This document shows, piece after piece, positions 33,713 to 42,551 of a stretch of 64,000 nucleotides of DNA. The position numbers and the translations under genes were made by a program. This DNA is from Candidatus Binatus soli. GTDB taxonomy: Bacteria; Desulfobacterota; Binatia; Binatales; Binataceae. The stretch spans positions 1 to 64,000 of the forward strand of contig DLMJ01000044.1 of assembly GCA_002479255.1 (NCBI GenBank), written 5' to 3'. Position 1 is the stretch's first letter; every line of letters begins with the position of its first letter. The notes below the pieces were generated by a model. It saw only the letters and a list, made by a program, of their open reading frames with translations. It ran no database searches and had not been told where the DNA came from.

Positions 33713-35122
33713 TTAAATCTCGGGCCATTTGTCGTTCCACGGCCGGGCCTGTTCGTACGCGTACGACGCCTGCAGGACAAGGTCTTCGCGGTAACGCTCC
33801 GCGACTATTTGCAATCCGCAGGGAAGGCCGGAGTCGGTGAGTCCCGCACGCACCGACGCACCGGGATGGCCGCTCATGTTGAACGGATAGGTGAACACGA
33901 CGGCGTTCAGCGGATCCTTGAGCGGCTGACCGTTGATCTCGGTCGGCATCGGACCCTTTGCGGGAAAGGCCTCGGTTGGAAGCACGGGACACAGCAGCAA
34001 GTCGAAGCGCTCGAACACGCGCTGGCACCAATCGTTGAACTCGCGGCGGCGTCGATACGCAGCGCCGTAATGCTTCCACGTGACGCGAGTTGCGCCTTCG
34101 GCGCCGGTGGCGAACGCGCGGCCGAAATTTTCGCGATCCCTGTCGAGCCATTCATGCAGCATCGCGTAGCCCTGCGTTGCGCCGACTTGCATCCAGGCGT
34201 GGCCGGTATCGGGGACAGGGTCATCGATGGTCGTCACGTCGTGGCCGAGGTTCTTGAACACGGCGGCAGCCTTTTGGATTTCGCGCGCCACGTCGTGCTG
34301 CACGAGCTGTCCGAAGTCAGGGTGAAATGCGATGCGAAGTTTGTTGGGCAAGCGCTCGAGGATCGCATGGTAGGAAATTCCCGGATGCGGGACGGAGTCG
34401 GGATCGGCCGGGTGATAGCCGACGACCGCGTCCATGAAGAGCGCGGCGTCGCGCACGGTGCGCGTGATCGCGCCATGCACGGAGGTGTCGTTCCATTGTT
34501 GCATCCCGAGAGTCGGGTCGTTGGGAATCCTGCCGTATGTCGGTTTCAGCCCGTAGCATCCCGTGTAACAGGCCGGGATTCGCACCGAGCCGCCGCCATC
34601 CGAGCCGGTCGAGATCGGCACCACGCCGCCCGCGATGGCAGCTGAAGTGCCGCCCGACGATCCGCCGGGCGTCCGCTCGAGATTCCATGGATTGCGGGTG
34701 ACGCCGAACAGCAGATTTTTGGTGAAAGCCGTGTAGCCGAACTCGGGCGCGTTGGTCTTGCCGATAACGATCGCGCCGGCAGCTTTCAGCCGCGCGACCT
34801 GAATCGAATCGGACTTGGGCATGTTGTCCTTGAACGGTTTCGAGCCGTACGTGGTCCGCAGACCGGCGGCATCCTCGAGGTCCTTGACGCCGAGCGGCAA
34901 CCCGGCGAGCGCTCCGACTTCCTGGTGTCGCGCGATCTTCTCGTCGAGGGCGCGCGCGTCGGCCATCGCGCCGTCGGCCCGCAGCGCGCAAAATGCGTTG
35001 AGCCTGGGGTTGGTCTGTTCGATTCGCTTGATCGTCAGCTCCATCAATTCGCTAGGCTTGATTTCGCGCCTGCGAATCATCGCGGCGAGTTCGTGCGCCG
35101 GCTTCCAGTACAGTTCGTTCAT
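33713..35122 (-). CDS. Amidase signature family enzyme
   Basis: The 469-residue protein has the amidase Ser-cis-Ser-Lys triad: Lys80 in GLPLGVKDLEDAAG, the GGSSGG loop at about 153-158 and nucleophile Ser179 in SDGGGSVRIPA. Substrate could be any amide or amino-acid amide. Start MNELYWKPAHELAAMI at 35122 follows GGAGG; the frame is open to 35188 without a ribosome site. It is divergent from a TetR gene, which may regulate it. Confidence 0.92.
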   Translation of the reverse strand: MNELYWKPAHELAAMIRRREIKPSELMELTIKRIEQTNPRLNAFCALRADGAMADARALDEKIARHQEVGALAGLPLGVKDLEDAAGLRTTYGSKPFKDNMPKSDSIQVARLKAAGAIVIGKTNAPEFGYTAFTKNLLFGVTRNPWNLERTPGGSSGGTSAAIAGGVVPISTGSDGGGSVRIPACYTGCYGLKPTYGRIPNDPTLGMQQWNDTSVHGAITRTVRDAALFMDAVVGYHPADPDSVPHPGISYHAILERLPNKLRIAFHPDFGQLVQHDVAREIQKAAAVFKNLGHDVTTIDDPVPDTGHAWMQVGATQGYAMLHEWLDRDRENFGRAFATGAEGATRVTWKHYGAAYRRRREFNDWCQRVFERFDLLLCPVLPTEAFPAKGPMPTEINGQPLKDPLNAVVFTYPFNMSGHPGASVRAGLTDSGLPCGLQIVAERYREDLVLQASYAYEQARPWNDKWPEI

Positions 35123-35224
35123 GGCGGTTACCTCCAAGGCCAGGGCGCTTGTGTGGCGAAACTTACTACGATGACGCTGGAGTTTCAAAACGAAACCGAA
35201 TGAAGGCGCTCGGCGGGGGGCGGT

Positions 35225-35253
35225 TTGACAGCCTAACGGACGTTAGATAGATT
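35225..35253 (+). promoter_or_regulatory. Promoter of the TetR gene with an operator palindrome in the spacer
   Basis: TTGACA (35225-35230), a 17-base spacer and TAGATT (35248-35253) form a good sigma-70-type promoter. The spacer contains the inverted repeat CTAACG-GA-CGTTAG at 35233-35246, exactly between the -35 and -10 boxes. Such placement fits direct repression by the TetR protein encoded 14 bases downstream. The -10 match is four of six. Confidence 0.6.
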
Positions 35254-35266
35254 TTTTGGCGAGTCA

Positions 35267-35929
35267 GTGCGAAGCGTTTCGAAAAATTCAGCCGCGCGCG
35301 CCAGCGCCAGGGTGATTAACCTGCGACGGCCCATTGACACGCGCGACCGCGCGCTGCAGGTAGCGCGGGAGCTGTTCGCCGAGCGCGGCTATCGCGGCAC
35401 CAGCCTGCGCGACATCGCCAAGCGAATCGGGGTCAAGGCGCCGTCGCTGTTGCATCATTTTCCGTCCAAGCAGCAGCTCTACCTCGCGGTGCTGGACCAG
35501 TTGTTCGAGAGTGTCGAGGATGCGACCAAGGCGATCGTCTGGACACACGATAGCCGGCAGGAGCGGATGCGCCAGGCGGTTGCGGACATGGTCGACTTTA
35601 TCGCCAGCCACCCCGATTTGGTTCGAATCATGTGGAAAGAGATGGCCGACGAAAGCGGAGTCGGCCGGCAAGTGCTCAAACGGCGCTTGCCGCCGCTTTT
35701 TTCCACCGCGGTCAAATTTATTTTCCGCGGCCAACGCGACGGCGAATTCCGCAGCGAAGTCGATCCGCTTCATTTCATGTGGGGCCTCAACGCGATCACG
35801 ATTGGCTACTTCGCGATCTCGGCGATGATCCAGCGGCTGTGGAGTATCAACCTGCTCGAGCATGCGATGATTGACCGGCGCAAGCGCGAGCTGACCGACA
35901 TGGTCGAGCGCACGCTTTTCACTTTTTGA
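35267..35929 (+). CDS. TetR-family transcriptional regulator
   Basis: A 220-residue regulator with a TetR helix-turn-helix after a 25-residue basic tail: RALQVARELFAERGYRGTSL, RDIAKRIGVKAPSLLHHFPS, KQQLYLAVL. The C-terminal ligand/dimerisation domain (WKEMADESGVGRQVLKR onward) belongs to the TetR_C-like group but the ligand is unknown. GTG at 35267 is the start of the open frame; a later start is possible. The palindrome at 35233-35246 points to autoregulation and perhaps control of the amidase gene. Confidence 0.87.
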   Translation: MRSVSKNSAARASARVINLRRPIDTRDRALQVARELFAERGYRGTSLRDIAKRIGVKAPSLLHHFPSKQQLYLAVLDQLFESVEDATKAIVWTHDSRQERMRQAVADMVDFIASHPDLVRIMWKEMADESGVGRQVLKRRLPPLFSTAVKFIFRGQRDGEFRSEVDPLHFMWGLNAITIGYFAISAMIQRLWSINLLEHAMIDRRKRELTDMVERTLFTF

Positions 35930-36026
35930 TCGTCCACCGCAGCCGGCGGTCCATCGACCGGGTAGATTCGCGCGGCGCGCATTGCGAGATTGAATCGACG
36001 AAAACCGCAAGGAGAAAATCGCGCTT

Positions 36027-37220
36027 ATGAAGCTGGGAACCTTTTATGAGCATCAGCTGCCGCGTCCATGGAAGGAGGGCTCGGAACTGAAGCTCTTCCA
36101 GGATGCGCTGGACCAGGTCGAACTCGCGGACCGGCTCGGCATCGACCATATGTGGGAAGTGGAGCATCACTTCCTCGAGGAGTACGCGCATTCGTCGGCG
36201 CCCGAAATTTTCCTGGCCGCGGCGAGTCAGCGCACCAGGCAGATTCGGCTCGGTCACGGAATCGTGTTGCTGCCGCCGGGCTACAACCATCCGGCGCGCG
36301 TCGCGGAGCGGATCGCGACCCTCGATTTGGTGAGCGGCGGGCGGGTCGAGTTCGGCACCGGTGAATCGTCGGCGGAGCTGGAACTGGGCGGCTTTTGCAT
36401 CCCGCGCGCGGACAAGCGCGCGATGTGGCAGGAGTCGCTGGGTGCGATCGCGCGAATGTTTGTCGAGGCTCCGTTTCTTGGCCATGAGGGCAAGTACTTC
36501 AAGATGCCGGTGCGTAACGTGGTGCCCAAGCCCGTACAGAAACCGCATCCGCCGCTGTGGGTCGCATGCTCGCGGCGCGAGACGATTCATCTGGCGGCCA
36601 AGCTTGGAATCGGCGCGCTGACGTTCGCGTTCGTATCGCCGGAAGAGGCGCGGCAGTGGGTCACCGACTATTACACGACGCTGGAGAATGAGTGCGAGCC
36701 GATCGGATATGCGGTCAACGCGAACATCGCGATCGTCACCGGCTTCATGTGCGACAACGACGCCGAGCGGGCGCACAAGATGGGCGACGAGGGGCTGAAG
36801 TTTTTTTCGTACGCGCTTGGCCATCATTATGCGTTTGGGCAGCACGAGCCGGGCAAGACGAACATCTGGAACAATTTCAAATCCAGCCCGATGAATTTGC
36901 CGGGCATGGACGGGGCGAACTCATGCGTCGGATCGCCCGACCAGATTCGCACGCGGCTTGGCGAATTCGAGGAAGCCGGCGTTGACCAGGTCGTGTTCAT
37001 CTCGCAGGCGGGCAACAACAAGCACGAGGACATCTGCTCGTCGCTCAGCCTGTTCGCCGAAAAGGTCATGCCCGAGTTCAAGGAACGCGAACAAAAACGC
37101 GCCGGGCAGAAGGCCGAACGGATGGCGCCGATCCTGGAGAAGGCGATGAAACGCAAACCCGAGCCGAAAATTCCCAAGAGCGACGGACCCGTCGTGGTGC
37201 AAGCCGGGATGCTCGTGTAA
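36027..37220 (+). CDS. LLM-class flavin-dependent monooxygenase
   Basis: A 397-residue luciferase-like enzyme: MKLGTFYEHQLPRPW, HMWEVEHHFLEEYAHSSAPE, IRLGHGIVLLPPGYNHPARV, GRVEFGTGESSAELELGGF. The EHHF motif and length resemble alkanal monooxygenase alpha-like or limonene monooxygenase-type proteins of F420-containing bacteria. The Lys-rich C-terminal tail (EREQKRAGQKAERMAPI) is unusual. AAGGAG lies before the ATG. It follows the TetR gene by about 100 bases in the same direction and could be co-regulated. Confidence 0.87.
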   Translation: MKLGTFYEHQLPRPWKEGSELKLFQDALDQVELADRLGIDHMWEVEHHFLEEYAHSSAPEIFLAAASQRTRQIRLGHGIVLLPPGYNHPARVAERIATLDLVSGGRVEFGTGESSAELELGGFCIPRADKRAMWQESLGAIARMFVEAPFLGHEGKYFKMPVRNVVPKPVQKPHPPLWVACSRRETIHLAAKLGIGALTFAFVSPEEARQWVTDYYTTLENECEPIGYAVNANIAIVTGFMCDNDAERAHKMGDEGLKFFSYALGHHYAFGQHEPGKTNIWNNFKSSPMNLPGMDGANSCVGSPDQIRTRLGEFEEAGVDQVVFISQAGNNKHEDICSSLSLFAEKVMPEFKEREQKRAGQKAERMAPILEKAMKRKPEPKIPKSDGPVVVQAGMLV

Positions 37221-37234
37221 GCGCGACGACGCCG

Positions 37235-37819
37235 TCAATCTTTGACGGGCGCCGTCGGCGCGGGTCCGACGCGAGTGAACTTTACCGGGAATCCGCCGCA
37301 GTCATTTGGATTGATGAGTACTTCGCGGAAATTACTCGCGTCACTGACGAGAATTCGCACCTTGACCCATCGCGCCTGCAGGAATCCATGCTCGGCGCAT
37401 ATTTGATCGGCAACCACGATGCCCGGCACGTGATGATCGAGAGTACCGCGCCACACGACATTGCCCGGCGGAATACTTTTGTTGCCGTCAACCAGGGTCG
37501 CGACGTAATTGCGGCCGCGCAACATCGGGTCCAGATCGATAACCACTCGAAGCGGGCCGCCCGGATAGGTGGCCGTCCAGTTTCCGTTCAGCAACCTCGC
37601 CAGGTTCATCGGCGGCGGGGGCGGTTGCACGGGAGCGGGCGGAGGCGTCGGCATCGATGGCCCCGCAGATTGTTGGAACGACTGCGAGTTGCAGGAGAAG
37701 GTCACGCATGCGAGCAGAATCGTCAGCGCTGCAAGGGCAGCGCGGCGCGCGCTGGTCGGCGACGGACTCGCGGTGATCAACGTTCGTGAGCAGTGGCGGT
37801 GGGTACTCGGGCGCGGCAT
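37235..37819 (-). CDS. Predicted exported or lipoprotein with Pro-rich linker
   Basis: A 194-residue protein. After a basic 30-residue head comes a hydrophobic segment LAALTILLACVTFSC that could end in a lipobox at either Cys. A Pro-rich linker (MPTPPPAPVQPPPPPM) precedes a beta-rich domain GNWTATYPGGPLRVVIDLDP, NYVATLVDGNKSIPPG with four further Cys-free strands until two cysteines near the end. ATG at 37819 follows GGAGGAATCT and is preferred over 37846. No family recognised. Confidence 0.65.
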   Translation of the reverse strand: MPRPSTHRHCSRTLITASPSPTSARRAALAALTILLACVTFSCNSQSFQQSAGPSMPTPPPAPVQPPPPPMNLARLLNGNWTATYPGGPLRVVIDLDPMLRGRNYVATLVDGNKSIPPGNVVWRGTLDHHVPGIVVADQICAEHGFLQARWVKVRILVSDASNFREVLINPNDCGGFPVKFTRVGPAPTAPVKD

Positions 37820-37955
37820 AGATTCCTCCAGCGGATGGATGGTCAAGCATGGTCAAGTATAGACTGACCTGCGGCGCAGCACAGCAGAGTCATTTTTTCC
37901 GCGGCGCGTCAATATGGGTGCGTTGACGCTGTGAGCCGGCATCAGGAGTGACGAG

Positions 37956-39470
37956 TTGGCCAACGATTACATCGAAGCGTCGCGCGTCTTTCACGAAATC
38001 ACCAAGCATTCGTATACCAGCGTACGTTCGTCGCCGCACATTCTGGACTGGGACATCAAGCCGGTCCCCTACAAGATTTATCCGGGAGCCGCGTCCGTCG
38101 CTTTGCCGCGCGATCTGAATCTTTCCGCGACGCCCACGCTGTCGGCGCTTTCGTCGTACGTACCGGCGGGATTTTCCGCATCGATCGAAACCGCCGCGCT
38201 GACCCGCATCCTGTTCTGTGCCGGCGGCCTGACGCGGCACAAGCGGGTGGGAGCCGACGATTATCATTTCCGCGCCGCGGCGTCGGCGGGCGCGCTATAT
38301 CCAATCGAGATTTATGTGGCGACGGGAGCCGTGGAGGGTCTCGAGGCGGGCCTTTACCATTTTTCACCCGCTGATTTGCGGATGAGCGGGCTGCGACGTG
38401 GCGATTGGCGCAGTTACATGGCAGACGCGGCCGCGAAGGGCAACTCGATTCTGCGCGCGCGTGCAGTGATCGTATTATCGGCTATCTACTGGCGCAGCGA
38501 ATGGAAATATCGCGCGCGGGCGTATCGCTATTGCTATTGGGACGCGGGAACCATGCTGGCGAATCTGCTTGCAGCCGCGGCGGCCGAGGAAATTTCCGCG
38601 GAGGTGATCACCGCATTCGAGGATCCCGCGCTCGAGGCGCTGCTCGGAATCGACGGCGAGCGCGAGGGCATGGTCGCGCTTGTTGCGCTCGGGCGATCGG
38701 ACCAACCAGCCGCGCCATCGCCTGAAATCGAGCCGTTGGTGCTCGAGTCGATTCCGCTCTCGTCCAGGGAGGTCGCGTACCCTGACCTGGTCAAGATGCA
38801 TCGCGAATCGCGCCTGGTCACGGCCGATGAGGTCGCAACGGTTGCGGCTGCGAAATTGGACTCGGCGCCAACGTCGTCAAGCACGCGCCAGCTTCGTTTC
38901 GAAACAATAGCGTCCGAAGATTCCACGGGACTCGGCGAGACCATCATCCGCCGCGGATCGTCGCGAGCATTCGCCCAGGATGCGATTGGCGCGGAAGAAC
39001 TCGCGACGATCATGGCCGCCTCAAGCGAGCATCCGCAGGCCGACTTTCCGCCGTTGACCGACACTTATCTAATCGTCAACGCAGCCGACGCAATGGAACC
39101 CGGAGCGTACTACTACAACCGGCAAGCGCGCGCGTTCGAGATGCTGAAGGCGGGCAACTTCCGCGGCGAGGCCGGATATCTGTGCCTCGAACAGCAGCTC
39201 GGCCTGGATTGTTCCGCACTGGTTGTTTACATGGCAGATCTCGAGCGCACGCTGCACGCGTTGGGAAATCGCGGCTACGGCGACGCGCATCTCGAGGCTG
39301 GAATTCTTGGCGGCCGCGCCTACCTTGCGGCATATTCGCTCGGCCGCGGCGCGACGGGACTCACCTTCTACGACGACGACACGACGAAATTTTTCGAGCC
39401 GCACGCCGCCGGAAAGAGTCCTTTGCTGATGATTGCGCTCGGAATTCCCCGCTCGCTGATGAAATCATAG
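37956..39470 (+). CDS. SagB/ThcOx-type protein with two nitroreductase domains
   Basis: A 504-residue protein holding tandem FMN nitroreductase-like domains. The first has RAAASAGALYPIEIYVATGA (about 108-127), the SagB-type FMN signature, and the second (from about 325) has RRGSSRAFAQDAI and ends LAAYSLGRGATGLTFYDDDT. SagB-like enzymes oxidise azolines in RiPP maturation, but no YcaO, precursor or SagC gene is next to it, so a stand-alone redox role is likely. The start is TTG at 37956 after GGAGTGACG. Its upstream neighbour is divergent. Confidence 0.82.
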   Translation: MANDYIEASRVFHEITKHSYTSVRSSPHILDWDIKPVPYKIYPGAASVALPRDLNLSATPTLSALSSYVPAGFSASIETAALTRILFCAGGLTRHKRVGADDYHFRAAASAGALYPIEIYVATGAVEGLEAGLYHFSPADLRMSGLRRGDWRSYMADAAAKGNSILRARAVIVLSAIYWRSEWKYRARAYRYCYWDAGTMLANLLAAAAAEEISAEVITAFEDPALEALLGIDGEREGMVALVALGRSDQPAAPSPEIEPLVLESIPLSSREVAYPDLVKMHRESRLVTADEVATVAAAKLDSAPTSSSTRQLRFETIASEDSTGLGETIIRRGSSRAFAQDAIGAEELATIMAASSEHPQADFPPLTDTYLIVNAADAMEPGAYYYNRQARAFEMLKAGNFRGEAGYLCLEQQLGLDCSALVVYMADLERTLHALGNRGYGDAHLEAGILGGRAYLAAYSLGRGATGLTFYDDDTTKFFEPHAAGKSPLLMIALGIPRSLMKS

Positions 39471-39636
39471 TCAGGGCCACGGGCAGGTTGAAAGAGTCGG
39501 CGAAAAGGAACCGCGACAAGGTGCTGATGACTGCCTGATAGGCGGATGCCTGTCGTTTGAGCAGGCACATTGCATTTTTCATCAATACTCACTCGATTTT
39601 GAAATGGCACTTTTCCTGCTTTGAGCTTCCTTCATG

Positions 39637-39655
39637 CTCCCGCCCGTAACGGGAG
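39637..39655 (+). terminator. Small hairpin between SagB-like and APC permease genes
   Basis: CTCCCG at 39637-39642 and CGGGAG at 39650-39655 pair around a seven-base loop. No T tract follows. The 245-base gap (39471-39715) holds no other recognisable feature. Confidence 0.3.
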
Positions 39656-39715
39656 TGACGCGTGCGCATATGGCGGACAACAAACCAATCCGCGATGTGA
39701 ATCGAAGGAGGCAAG

Positions 39716-41383
39716 ATGGCTGAAGAACAGAAAAAGATGCTGCCGACGCTGGGCTTGACCGGAGTCACGGTCAACGCGATGGCGCTCATCGCCCCGGGAG
39801 CCTTCCTGTGGATTACATTCGTGCAGCAGGCGGGTTACGCGTTTCCGTCGGGGATGGCGATGTGGGCCGGTATTTTCGTCGCGCTGCTGCTGGCGTACGC
39901 GACCGCAATTTCGTACGCAGAGCTCGCGAAACTTTATCCGGGTGCGGGCAGTTCGTACCTGTTTGCAGAGCAGGCCTTCCTGAGCAAAACCCACGCGTAC
40001 AGGTTCGCGCGCGTGGCGAAGTTCGTAATCGGATGGTCGTCGCATCTGTATTACTGGATGTATCCCGGCGTCATGGTCGCCACGATGGGCATCATGATCG
40101 GGTACATCGTCGGCACGGTCGCGCCGAGTACGATGAACGCGGGAATTCCCGGCCCGGTATTCATGGCGATAGTTGCGATAATTTTCGCTTACGCCGTGGC
40201 CTGGATCGCGTTCCAGGGAGTCAACGGTTCCACCTTCGTCAATATCGGGATCAACGGAATCCAGATCGTGGCGCTGCTGTTTTTCTCCGCGCTCGCGATA
40301 GCTTACCGCGCCGCGCATCCCGCGGGCTCGGCGGGTCTGGCGCTCGATGCCAATGGCAACACGATCGCTGCGACACTGAGCTACGGCATAGCCGGCGATC
40401 ACCCGTCGCACGCCAGCGCACTCTCGGTCATCCTGCCGCACCGGTTTGACTGGGTGATGCTGCAGGCGACGGTCGCGATACTGCTGCTGGTCGGCTTCGA
40501 GTCGGTGACAGCGCTGGGCGAGGAAGCGAAGAACCCCAAAAAGGACATCCCACGCGGCGTTCTGCTGTCGCTCACGATCCAGGGGTTGTTCTGCTACCTG
40601 ATCGAATACTTCGCGGCCAACTATTTCCTGAGCAGCGCGTACAGTCTTGCGGAGGCCAAAGGATCGGCGGCGCCACTCGGCGACATGATGGTGATCATCG
40701 GCAACGCGTTGCTCGGCGGACACGGCCAGGCGTTCATGCTGATGGAAGCGCTGACGGTTTTTCTGGCGCTGATCGGCACCACGCTGTCGTGCATCAACAC
40801 CGGCGCGCGCGTGACCTACGCGATGGGGCGTGACGAAGAAGTGCCCGAGCACTTCGGTCTGCTGCATGGCAAGAACCTGACGCCGCATCGCGCGATTTGG
40901 GTGCTCGCAACGATATCGGCAATCCTCGGCGCATACGCCGCGCTGTTCTACTTCGCCGGCGGATCGGCGCCTGATGACAAGACGATTGCGACTCTCCCGC
41001 ACAACCTGTGGTACTCGCTCGGAATGAGCTCCAACGCGTCACTCTCGTCGCTGCCCAACGGGTTGTTGCTGGTCACTCTCACTTCAAACTTCGGAACCTT
41101 TCTGCTCTACGGTCTGACGAACATTGTGTGCATCGTCGCCTACTCGGAGCGTGACGAGTTCCATGGACTCAAGCACATGGTGGTGCCGGTGTTCGGCGCG
41201 GTCGCGAACTTCGCCTGCCTCGCGTTCTACATCATCGGACCGCTGGAGGGGCTCGGCAGCGTGAAGGAACCACTGATTGCGGTCGCGATCGCGGCGATTT
41301 GGGGAATCTACGGCGCGATTTACTTCGTACGTAATTCCAAGAAGCGGGGCAAAGAGACGATCCTCGTAACCAAGCCGGCCTGA
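39716..41383 (+). CDS. APC-family amino acid permease
   Basis: A 555-residue inner-membrane transporter with about 12 to 14 hydrophobic helices. The first helix pair reads LGLTGVTVNAMALIAPGAFL, and GFESVTALGEEAKNPKKDIP is the conserved APC loop after TM6. The charged tail is short. Substrate is unknown. AAGGAGG precedes the ATG. A strong hairpin (41416-41447) ends the unit, so it is transcribed alone. Confidence 0.9.
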   Translation: MAEEQKKMLPTLGLTGVTVNAMALIAPGAFLWITFVQQAGYAFPSGMAMWAGIFVALLLAYATAISYAELAKLYPGAGSSYLFAEQAFLSKTHAYRFARVAKFVIGWSSHLYYWMYPGVMVATMGIMIGYIVGTVAPSTMNAGIPGPVFMAIVAIIFAYAVAWIAFQGVNGSTFVNIGINGIQIVALLFFSALAIAYRAAHPAGSAGLALDANGNTIAATLSYGIAGDHPSHASALSVILPHRFDWVMLQATVAILLLVGFESVTALGEEAKNPKKDIPRGVLLSLTIQGLFCYLIEYFAANYFLSSAYSLAEAKGSAAPLGDMMVIIGNALLGGHGQAFMLMEALTVFLALIGTTLSCINTGARVTYAMGRDEEVPEHFGLLHGKNLTPHRAIWVLATISAILGAYAALFYFAGGSAPDDKTIATLPHNLWYSLGMSSNASLSSLPNGLLLVTLTSNFGTFLLYGLTNIVCIVAYSERDEFHGLKHMVVPVFGAVANFACLAFYIIGPLEGLGSVKEPLIAVAIAAIWGIYGAIYFVRNSKKRGKETILVTKPA

Positions 41384-41415
41384 TCCCAGGCGCTGGTTTG
41401 GCGAATAATCCTTGG

Positions 41416-41447
41416 GGGGCGGGCCGCGAGTGGTCGCGGCCCGCCCC
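41416..41447 (+). terminator. Strong GC-rich hairpin after the APC permease
   Basis: GGGGCGGGCCGCGA (41416-41429) and its exact reverse complement (41434-41447) form a 14-base stem with loop GTGG. It lies 33 bases after the permease stop and ahead of the phosphatase gene. No U-rich run follows, but stem strength makes it the best terminator candidate of the window. Confidence 0.7.
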
Positions 41448-41500
41448 TTGGCCATTCAATCAACTTTACACTTCACCGTTAGCCGGGTAGCTCACTGCAA

Positions 41501-42328
41501 ATGGATTCGTCGCTCTCCGCTTCTCCTTCGGTAGAGCAGGCTTTCGAGTTGGCGCTGTTGTCCGATGTAGGTACGCAGCGCGCCGACAATGAAGACTCGT
41601 GCGGGCATTTCATCGAGAGTCCCGACAGCGTGATGTTCGCGATTGCCGACGGCGTCGGCGGCTACGAAGGCGGTGAAATCGCGAGCCGGATGGCGATCGA
41701 CATAACGCTTGAAGCTTACCGCGAGAGCCCGCCAGCGTGGGGCGCCGCCAAGCGGCTCCATCGCGCGATTACGCGGGCCAACATCGAGATTCACGACAAG
41801 GCGCTGACCGTGCCGGAACTGAGCCGGATGGCGACCACGATCACCGCGGTTGCGGTGGAGAAGGGGATGCTGTCGGCGGTGCACGTCGGAGATTGCCGGC
41901 TGCATCTGATCCGTCAGAGGCAAATCTCGCAAATCACCAAGGATCACACGATGGTCGCCGACCGGGTCAGGATGGGAGTGATGTCGGTGGCGCGCGCGAA
42001 GGATCATCCGGAGCGCGGGATGCTCCTGCGCAGCCTTGGACACGAGTTGATCGTGTCGATCGATCGGATCGCGATGCCGCTGCTGGAGCGCGATCGCCTG
42101 ATACTGTGCAGCGACGGACTTTACAACGTCCTGGATGACAAGGAACTGGAATCACTGACGCGCGGCGTTGACGCCGAGACGGGATGCCGTAACTTGATCG
42201 ATACGGCCAATAAGCGCGGTACCGCCGACAATCTGACCTGCGCTGTCTTCAGAATGACGTCGCCGACCGGGCATACGGCGACCACCGGCGGATGGCGCGA
42301 TCGATTGCGAGGATTATTCGGGCGATGA
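41501..42328 (+). CDS. PP2C-family protein phosphatase
   Basis: The 275-residue enzyme should dephosphorylate Ser/Thr residues using two metal ions. Motifs: SDVGTQRADNEDS, ADGVGGYEGGEIAS, VHVGDCRLHLI, LILCSDGLYN and the C-terminal GTADNLTCAV. All metal-binding aspartates are present. It is soluble with a short basic tail. The kinase gene at 45375 is the obvious counterpart in the region, though the two are not adjacent. Confidence 0.92.
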   Translation: MDSSLSASPSVEQAFELALLSDVGTQRADNEDSCGHFIESPDSVMFAIADGVGGYEGGEIASRMAIDITLEAYRESPPAWGAAKRLHRAITRANIEIHDKALTVPELSRMATTITAVAVEKGMLSAVHVGDCRLHLIRQRQISQITKDHTMVADRVRMGVMSVARAKDHPERGMLLRSLGHELIVSIDRIAMPLLERDRLILCSDGLYNVLDDKELESLTRGVDAETGCRNLIDTANKRGTADNLTCAVFRMTSPTGHTATTGGWRDRLRGLFGR

Positions 42329-42551
42329 AGCGTTTGGCGCCGGTAGTGATCTAATAGAATTGGGTTTCAAAACGGAAATTCCGGATAATACTGCAAATTG
42401 CAACGAGAGTCTGCGGATTTTGCGAATATCATGGCATCAGCGAATTTGCGCCTAGCAGACATCCTGTTATGATTTGCAAATTCGCAGGCTGCATTTTGCA
42501 TCATAGCCGCGTGGCGTCGGCATTTCCGGCGGCGCCTCAAGAAGGTTCTAC

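Noticed and set aside
37956..39470. A RiPP biosynthetic cluster around the SagB-like gene
   Set aside because: No YcaO, precursor peptide, SagC or exporter gene is found on either side.
42431..42450. Second sigma-54-like string TGGCAT...TTTGCG
   Set aside because: The gap between GG and GC is 13 bases instead of ten.
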